A stretch of 64,000 nt of DNA from Chryseosolibacter histidinae (GTDB lineage: Bacteria > Bacteroidota > Bacteroidia > Cytophagales > Cyclobacteriaceae): positions 1 through 64,000 of the forward strand of contig NZ_JAHESF010000003.1 in the NCBI RefSeq assembly GCF_018598225.1. The letters run 5' to 3'. Position 1 is the stretch's first letter; every line of letters begins with the position of its first letter. A program made the position numbers and the translations under genes. Below are positions 59,178 to 64,000 of this stretch, in pieces. The notes under the pieces are model-generated. The model had not been told where the DNA came from. It did not search any database and was given only the letters and a program-made list of their open reading frames with translations.

Positions 59178-61985
59178 ATGGGCCTTAACAACCAAACGCC
59201 CGTGAAATATTCATTGATGATTTTCTTCCCCGCTGTTTTGCTTTGGTCTTTCTCTGCGATGGCCCAGAAAAAACAGAATCAGGATTGTGTTTCGGAGTGC
59301 TTCCAGGCCCGCGTGGTTTCCGCTGAAAGCATCTCAGGTTCTTGCACCACTTATGAGCTGAGCATCTCTCACAATGGCGATTGCCGGTATGCGCTTTCGC
59401 ATTTCACCATCGCCATTCCCTGCGGAGAATTGTCCAACGCATGGAATTCGCAAAACTGGAAACAGCACATCGGCCTCGATCCAACTACCGGTTTAAGTGG
59501 CCTTAAGATCGATGACATACCCGGATTTGGCGACGGTGCGCTTCGTGAGTTCAGGGTACGCTTCACTTTATGCAGCACTGGCGCATGCCACGACACACTG
59601 AGCTGCTGGGAGCCGGTGGTTGCCTTTAAGGCAGCTACCTGTGTTCATTATGATACACTCGATGCCAGTTGCCAACCGCTGAAAGCTTCTTTACAAAAAG
59701 AAAACGTTTCATGTTATGGAAAAGCTGATGGAACACTATCGGTGAACGTAGAATCCGGCAAAGAACCATACTCATTCCTTTGGTCCACAGGCGCCACTGC
59801 CTCCTCGATCACGAACGTTCCGGCAGGTATCTACACCGTCACTATAACCGACGCGTCCGGATCAGCGCTTGTGTTGAAAGACACCGTGAGCCAACCTTCA
59901 CCGATCTTTATCAACGGCACGGTAACTCCGGCAAGCTGTTCCGGCGCCGCGAACGGATCAATTACGTTTGCTGTTTCCGGTGGCACAGCACCTTATACCT
60001 ATCTGTGGAATAACGGAAATATCACCGCAGCGCTTCAAGGCCTGAGTGCCGGAAATTATACCGTGACCGTGACCGATGGTGCAGGGTGTCAGCAATCCAG
60101 AACATTTACAGTTTCCAACCAGGTGCAGATCATCGTGAGCGTGGCAAAAAATCAGCCGGATTGTAACAGCGCCAACGGATCGATCGACCTGACCACCTCA
60201 GGAGGAACCGCGCCGTATCACTATGAATGGTCCGACGGTTTTACCGGTGAAGACAGGACCAACCTTACCGGCGGATTCTACCAGGTGACGGTTACAGACA
60301 ACGCCGGTTGCTCTACTCAAACCATTATTAACCTGACAGAGATCAATACGCTGAGGCTGTCGGCAACCGTTACCCCGGCAAGCTGCCAGGGTGATGCTAC
60401 CGGAGCCATTGACCTGATCGTTAGCGGTGGCACGGCGCCTTATTCATACGAATGGACCAACGGACAGACTACCGAAGATCTTTCAGGACTTCCCTCCGGA
60501 AGTTATACCGTAACCGTAACTGACAGCAAAGGTTGTACAAGAACCATCCGGGTGATCGTTCCCAAGCAGACCTTCCTCGTTCCCAGCCAGATCATACAAC
60601 CGAAGTGCGCTGGCGATGGCAGCACCGGCACCATCACACTTCAGCAGCCTTCGGGAGGAACATCGCCCTATCAATACGAGTGGTCAACAGGCGATACAGG
60701 CACTACGTTGTCAGGCCTTGCGCCCGGCACCTATTCTGTAATTGTTACGGATGCTACGGGATGTTCGCGTGAGTTGTATTTTGTGATCACCGCGCCACAA
60801 CCACTCGTTGCCAGTGTGAAGATCACCAATGAGCAATGCAGTGGTAATGGATCTCAGGTCGATCTCCAGGTTTCAGGAGGCGCGGCGCCTTATTCCTTCC
60901 ATTGGTCTACGGGGGCCGTCTCAGAAGATCTTCAGAACCTCCTGCCTGGGGTATACCAGGTAGAGATCACCGATGCCAATGGATGTATTCTGACGCGTGA
61001 AGTTGTGATTGAAGGATCATCGTCGTCACTGACCTGTTTGATCGAACCCGTTGAAACAATGCCCCTGTGCGGCTCGCAGAACAACACGCTGCAGACGCCA
61101 GTCGCAGACGCCGGTTCTTATTCATGGCGTGTGGAAAGCACCGATGCTGCATGGTCGATCATTGGCAGCACCAGCAGTGCCTCCATTACTTACGCCGCCG
61201 GAAGTAAACCTGGTTCCGCGGTCTTCTGGCTTACCATCAGCAAGGATGGCTGCACGCAGACCTGCTCCTATACGGTAAGCGCTTGTGTCGACAATGGTGG
61301 AAGCGATCCCGGTGGCGAAGACCCCGGAGGTGAAGATCCCGATGAAGACGAGCCGTGCGGAGAGTGCTTTGATTCAGGCTTGTCGATCATTAAAACGGAA
61401 GGCGCCTGTGTCACTTACGAGGCTACCATCGGCACGGATGGCAATTGCAGGCACGAGCTTTCTCACTGGACGATAGCCATCCCGTGTGGTGACATCACAG
61501 CGTTGTGGAATTCGGAAGGATGGAAAATGGAGATCGGCAAAGATCCGACTACCGGACTGACCGGTTTAAAAGTAGACGACATCGATGGTTTCGGAAAAGA
61601 AAACGCTTCGTTCAGGGTACGCTTTACCGTTTGCCGCGACACCGGATGTGAATGGGATCCCGTTGTTGCCTATAAGGCCGGGCTATGCGTTGCTTACGAT
61701 ACATTATCAATAGCCGGAAGTCATGCAGGGGTTGCTGTCTCGGCGTATCCGAATCCATTTGCTGACGAGATAAACTTTGAATGGACAGCAGCTGACAATG
61801 GTGATAGCCGGCTCGAAATACTGGGCCGTTCCGGCAACCCTGCAGACGTTGTTTTCTCAGGCGTGGCGGTGAAGGGCACAACCTACCGTCATACCTGGAA
61901 TGCTTCAGCGCTGCCGGGCGGCTTGTACTATTTCAAGCTCACCACTGGCTCAAAAACTATTTCCGGAAAGATCTTCAGGAAATAA
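59178..61985 (+). CDS. SprB-repeat surface protein with T9SS sorting domain and duplicated Cys-rich flanking domain
   Basis: This is a secreted protein of about 935 residues from the ATG at 59178 (signal peptide ends SAMAQ, about 30). A Cys-rich domain (about 38-165) is followed by six SprB-type repeats of about 75 residues (about 168-615, each with GGTAPYSYEWTNG-like and GTYTVTVTDAxGC phrases). Then come a low-complexity Gly/Asp linker (GGSDPGGEDPGGEDPDEDE), a second copy of the Cys-rich domain (about 725-848) and a type A sorting domain (VSAYPNPFADEINFEW to SGKIFRK). The two Cys-rich domains share DPTTGLxGLKxDDIxGFG. By analogy with SprB it may be an adhesin, possibly moved by gliding motors. 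Confidence 0.88.
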   Translation: MGLNNQTPVKYSLMIFFPAVLLWSFSAMAQKKQNQDCVSECFQARVVSAESISGSCTTYELSISHNGDCRYALSHFTIAIPCGELSNAWNSQNWKQHIGLDPTTGLSGLKIDDIPGFGDGALREFRVRFTLCSTGACHDTLSCWEPVVAFKAATCVHYDTLDASCQPLKASLQKENVSCYGKADGTLSVNVESGKEPYSFLWSTGATASSITNVPAGIYTVTITDASGSALVLKDTVSQPSPIFINGTVTPASCSGAANGSITFAVSGGTAPYTYLWNNGNITAALQGLSAGNYTVTVTDGAGCQQSRTFTVSNQVQIIVSVAKNQPDCNSANGSIDLTTSGGTAPYHYEWSDGFTGEDRTNLTGGFYQVTVTDNAGCSTQTIINLTEINTLRLSATVTPASCQGDATGAIDLIVSGGTAPYSYEWTNGQTTEDLSGLPSGSYTVTVTDSKGCTRTIRVIVPKQTFLVPSQIIQPKCAGDGSTGTITLQQPSGGTSPYQYEWSTGDTGTTLSGLAPGTYSVIVTDATGCSRELYFVITAPQPLVASVKITNEQCSGNGSQVDLQVSGGAAPYSFHWSTGAVSEDLQNLLPGVYQVEITDANGCILTREVVIEGSSSSLTCLIEPVETMPLCGSQNNTLQTPVADAGSYSWRVESTDAAWSIIGSTSSASITYAAGSKPGSAVFWLTISKDGCTQTCSYTVSACVDNGGSDPGGEDPGGEDPDEDEPCGECFDSGLSIIKTEGACVTYEATIGTDGNCRHELSHWTIAIPCGDITALWNSEGWKMEIGKDPTTGLTGLKVDDIDGFGKENASFRVRFTVCRDTGCEWDPVVAYKAGLCVAYDTLSIAGSHAGVAVSAYPNPFADEINFEWTAADNGDSRLEILGRSGNPADVVFSGVAVKGTTYRHTWNASALPGGLYYFKLTTGSKTISGKIFRK

Positions 61986-62124
61986 CGGACAAAGCTTCTT
62001 CCTAACAACCCATATATTGCTAGTGTCACCGGGCATACAACAGCCACGGTGACACTATTGTTTTATACCGGAATGATCGAGGTTGGCACAAAATTGAGTA
62101 AAGCTCCTGGCAAGCTGCACCAGG

Positions 62125-63018
62125 ATGAAAACGCCGGAATACCGTGAAATAAGTACCCATCAAAGCTCGATCTTTATCAGCAAAGCAGGTGAAGGGCCAC
62201 CGCTGCTGCTGCTCCATGGCTTCCCGCAAACGCATCTCATGTGGCGGAACATTATGCCATTACTCTCCGACAATTTCACCGTTGTTTGTGCTGATCTTCC
62301 TGGTTACGGTCGCAGTGGTTGTCCTCCGTCTGCGCCCGACCATATGCCACACGCGAAACGTACCATGGCCCGCGCGTTGGTGGATGTCATGAGACAACTC
62401 GGCTTTCAGCAATTTTCTGTGATCGGTCATGACCGTGGCGGGCGTGTAGCCTACAGGATGGCATTAGACCATCCGGAGGTGATCCGGTCAGTAGCAGTGC
62501 TCGACATTCTTCCCACAGCCGAAGCCTGGAACCGGGCTGATAAAAAATTTGCATTGGACTTCTGGCCCTGGTCGTTGCTGGCACAGGCACCACCGCTGCC
62601 TGAAAAGATCCTTGAGCGATGTTCGAGAGAAATTGTCGATAACGCCCTGGATGAGTGGGGCACACCGGGTGAAATTTTCACACCGGAGATCAGGGAAGCT
62701 TATTATGGATCATTCAACGATCCGCAACGCATACACGCCATCTGCGAAGAGTACCGCGCCGCAGCAACGGTAGACCCTGCGCACGACCTGGCAGACCTCG
62801 AAAAACACAGACAGATCGAATGCCCGTTACTGGCGCTTTGGAGCAAGTACCTGGACCTTACGCATGGTGCCGAGAATATCCTTTCTATGTGGAACCGCTG
62901 GGCACGCAACGTACAGGGCGCAAACATTCCGGCAGGTCACTTCTTCCCGGAAGAAAAGCCATCGGAAACGGCGGCACTGCTCCGGAATTTTCTTCGAAAG
63001 CACAAGTCCGGCATTTGA
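62125..63018 (+). CDS. Alpha/beta hydrolase of the haloacetate dehalogenase type
   Basis: This 297-residue enzyme has the hydrolase fold core: LLLLHGFPQTHLMWR (oxyanion hole region), nucleophile elbow VIGHDRGGRVAYRMALDHPE (Asp nucleophile in GHDRGG), acid region LWSKYLDLTHGAENI and catalytic His in AGHFFPEEKP. The Asp nucleophile and the cap segment FWPWSLLAQAPPLPEKIL are what is seen in fluoroacetate/haloacetate dehalogenases, so halogenated organic acids or epoxide-like esters are likely substrates. The gene stands alone and converges on the last gene. Confidence 0.85.
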   Translation: MKTPEYREISTHQSSIFISKAGEGPPLLLLHGFPQTHLMWRNIMPLLSDNFTVVCADLPGYGRSGCPPSAPDHMPHAKRTMARALVDVMRQLGFQQFSVIGHDRGGRVAYRMALDHPEVIRSVAVLDILPTAEAWNRADKKFALDFWPWSLLAQAPPLPEKILERCSREIVDNALDEWGTPGEIFTPEIREAYYGSFNDPQRIHAICEEYRAAATVDPAHDLADLEKHRQIECPLLALWSKYLDLTHGAENILSMWNRWARNVQGANIPAGHFFPEEKPSETAALLRNFLRKHKSGI

Positions 63019-63034
63019 TATCACTTTAACAACG

Positions 63035-63790
63035 TCACTTCAACAGCCACGCCAGCACATCCTCCATAAACTCGGAGCATTGGTAATTGTTCACGCCCTC
63101 CCAGCTTGTCATGTACAGTGAGACCATTCCGTCTCCCATGGCAATGACCTTGCCGCGATCTACTTCTTTGTAAACGCCAAAAGGATTTTCGTCGGTCTTG
63201 TTGCTGAAGCAGAAGGGCGTGCCTCCCTGAACGATCCTGGCACCATGATACGGGATCGAAAAGCTTTTATCCGTAACAGCACCCGCCTGCGAATGTCCTC
63301 CTGACGACTGATCTGGATTATCATTTTTAAATTCAATGCCAAACGTATTTACAATATCGTTGACGTTGGTCTGCTCCAGGGTTGCCCAATAATCAACCTC
63401 CGCTACCAGGAACAAGGAGCCACCTTTCTTTACATATTGCTGAATGGCGCTCACTTCATCTGCGCTGAATTTGGCGGAGGGTATGTGAATAAACAGAAGA
63501 TCGCAGCCTGCCAGGCTTTGAGGTGTGATGGTTGACTTTATGTAACCGACGGAGGCGCTCAGGGCCATTGCATTCTTTTTGAGCTCACCCGTCATGTACC
63601 TGATCCTTTCGATAAATGCCGGATCCTTTCCGGCCACGTCAGCCGGGTCGTTCCAGAATTTCTGGCCATGGGCAATGTCAACCAGGATCTTCTTCGGCGC
63701 CTTGAAAGGTTGCGCATCCATGGTTGTGACGGAGAGTGCCATCAGCGACGCGACCAGGAGCAAGCGATGTTTTGTAACGATGTTTCTCAT
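63035..63790 (-). CDS. Exported DUF4350-like (GATase-fold) protein
   Basis: This is a 251-residue protein with a signal peptide (to about TMDAQ, 27). The mature domain starts KKILVDIAHGQKFWNDPAD and has CDLLFIHIPSAKFSADEVSAIQQYVKKGGSLFLVAEV, which resembles the DUF4350 / glutamine-amidotransferase-like Rossmann fold without the catalytic Cys. The end GKVIAMGDGMVSLYM and EFMEDVLAWLLK is typical. It may bind a ligand in the periplasm. The function is unknown. Stop-to-stop distance to the dehalogenase-like gene is 16 bp. Confidence 0.65.
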   Translation of the reverse strand: MRNIVTKHRLLLVASLMALSVTTMDAQPFKAPKKILVDIAHGQKFWNDPADVAGKDPAFIERIRYMTGELKKNAMALSASVGYIKSTITPQSLAGCDLLFIHIPSAKFSADEVSAIQQYVKKGGSLFLVAEVDYWATLEQTNVNDIVNTFGIEFKNDNPDQSSGGHSQAGAVTDKSFSIPYHGARIVQGGTPFCFSNKTDENPFGVYKEVDRGKVIAMGDGMVSLYMTSWEGVNNYQCSEFMEDVLAWLLK

Positions 63791-64000
63791 GTCGAAGGTT
63801 GTTTTTACGCTGCCACACTTTCCAATGATGGTGCCATAAAATAGCCCGCAAAACGACGCGTTTTCTGAAGATCATCGCCAGGTTAACGTTCGGCAACGCA
63901 CAGCTTTGAGCGGATGTGGGAACGTGTCATGATACCCATGGCACATTTTTTTAAGCAGCTATAAGGTAACATCACCAACCTTACCATGGAACCTGTCATT
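63791..64000. other. Window edge without a supported gene
   Basis: I see no gene in this stretch. An ATG at 63986 opens MEPVI before the window ends, which is too little to judge. Confidence 0.3.

Noticed and set aside
1-64000. tRNA, rRNA, integrase and attachment sites
   Set aside because: I looked for cloverleaf-like sequences, rRNA stretches and recombinase motifs and saw none that I could support by eye.

Overview
The window looks like a chromosomal segment of a Bacteroidota bacterium, most likely Cytophagales/Chitinophagales (Chryseolinea- or Ohtaekwangia-like). The taxon is inferred, not tested. The support is: type IX secretion (T9SS) sorting domains, SprB and SBBP repeat proteins, MacB-like permeases with a soluble N-terminal prefix next to PadR, LytS/LytTR signalling pairs, DUF6660 in front of a czc operon, little Shine-Dalgarno signal, and promoters of the TAnnTTTG type. 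No tRNA, rRNA, CRISPR, integrase or transposase was recognised.

Layout. 0.2-4.4 kb (minus): acyltransferase-like membrane protein, ABC permease, PadR repressor. 4.7-10.7 kb (plus): czc-type metal efflux operon (DUF6660, CzcA, CzcC, CzcB). 10.9-14.8 kb (minus): lipoprotein, LytTR regulator and its LytS kinase, GIN-domain lipoprotein. 15-26.3 kb (mostly plus): AraC regulator, translationally coupled GT4 glycosyltransferase and glycogen debranching enzyme, VOC protein, a broken DUF2267 remnant, PHP metallohydrolase, ABC exporter, M23 peptidase. 26.3-31.5 kb: hypotheticals, YD-repeat lipoprotein, NarL-type regulator, large T9SS-secreted SBBP protein. 32-36.3 kb: frameshifted VOC gene, DUF393-DUF2071-SRPBCC operon behind a strong operator-like palindrome, AraC regulator. 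36.5-43.6 kb: small coiled-coil proteins, TPR histidine kinase, DMT transporter, cupin and cytochrome c opposite an AraC regulator, frameshifted lipoprotein. 43.8-49 kb: IorB-like molybdoenzyme, MmcQ/YjbR protein, second ABC permease. 49.2-51.2 kb: an eCIS-core (DUF4157) protein with a second, C-terminal HELVH metallopeptidase-like module. 51.3-64 kb: tandem-VOC protein, AraC regulator, siderophore receptor with twin Fur-box-like operators and a duplicated gene tail, DoxX-like protein, SprB-repeat adhesin, dehalogenase-like hydrolase, DUF4350-like protein.

The most unusual property is intergenic. Nearly every gap holds low-complexity 'word arrays', short words repeated head to tail with a reverse-complement array nearby. 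At least ten unrelated words are used (CCACGG, CCATGG/CCATAG, GTAGGCA, GGATTAA, TACCTCG, GGTAATC, GTTGTTGG, GGAAGTTACTTCC, GAAGGATCC, CCCTTTGAGGG). The arms stay complementary although the words differ, and nine genes end on a stop codon lying inside an array. This points to selection on a folded structure at gene ends, or to an element that lands at stop codons. Two genes carry apparent single-base frameshifts (near 32036 and 43408), which may be real or assembly errors.
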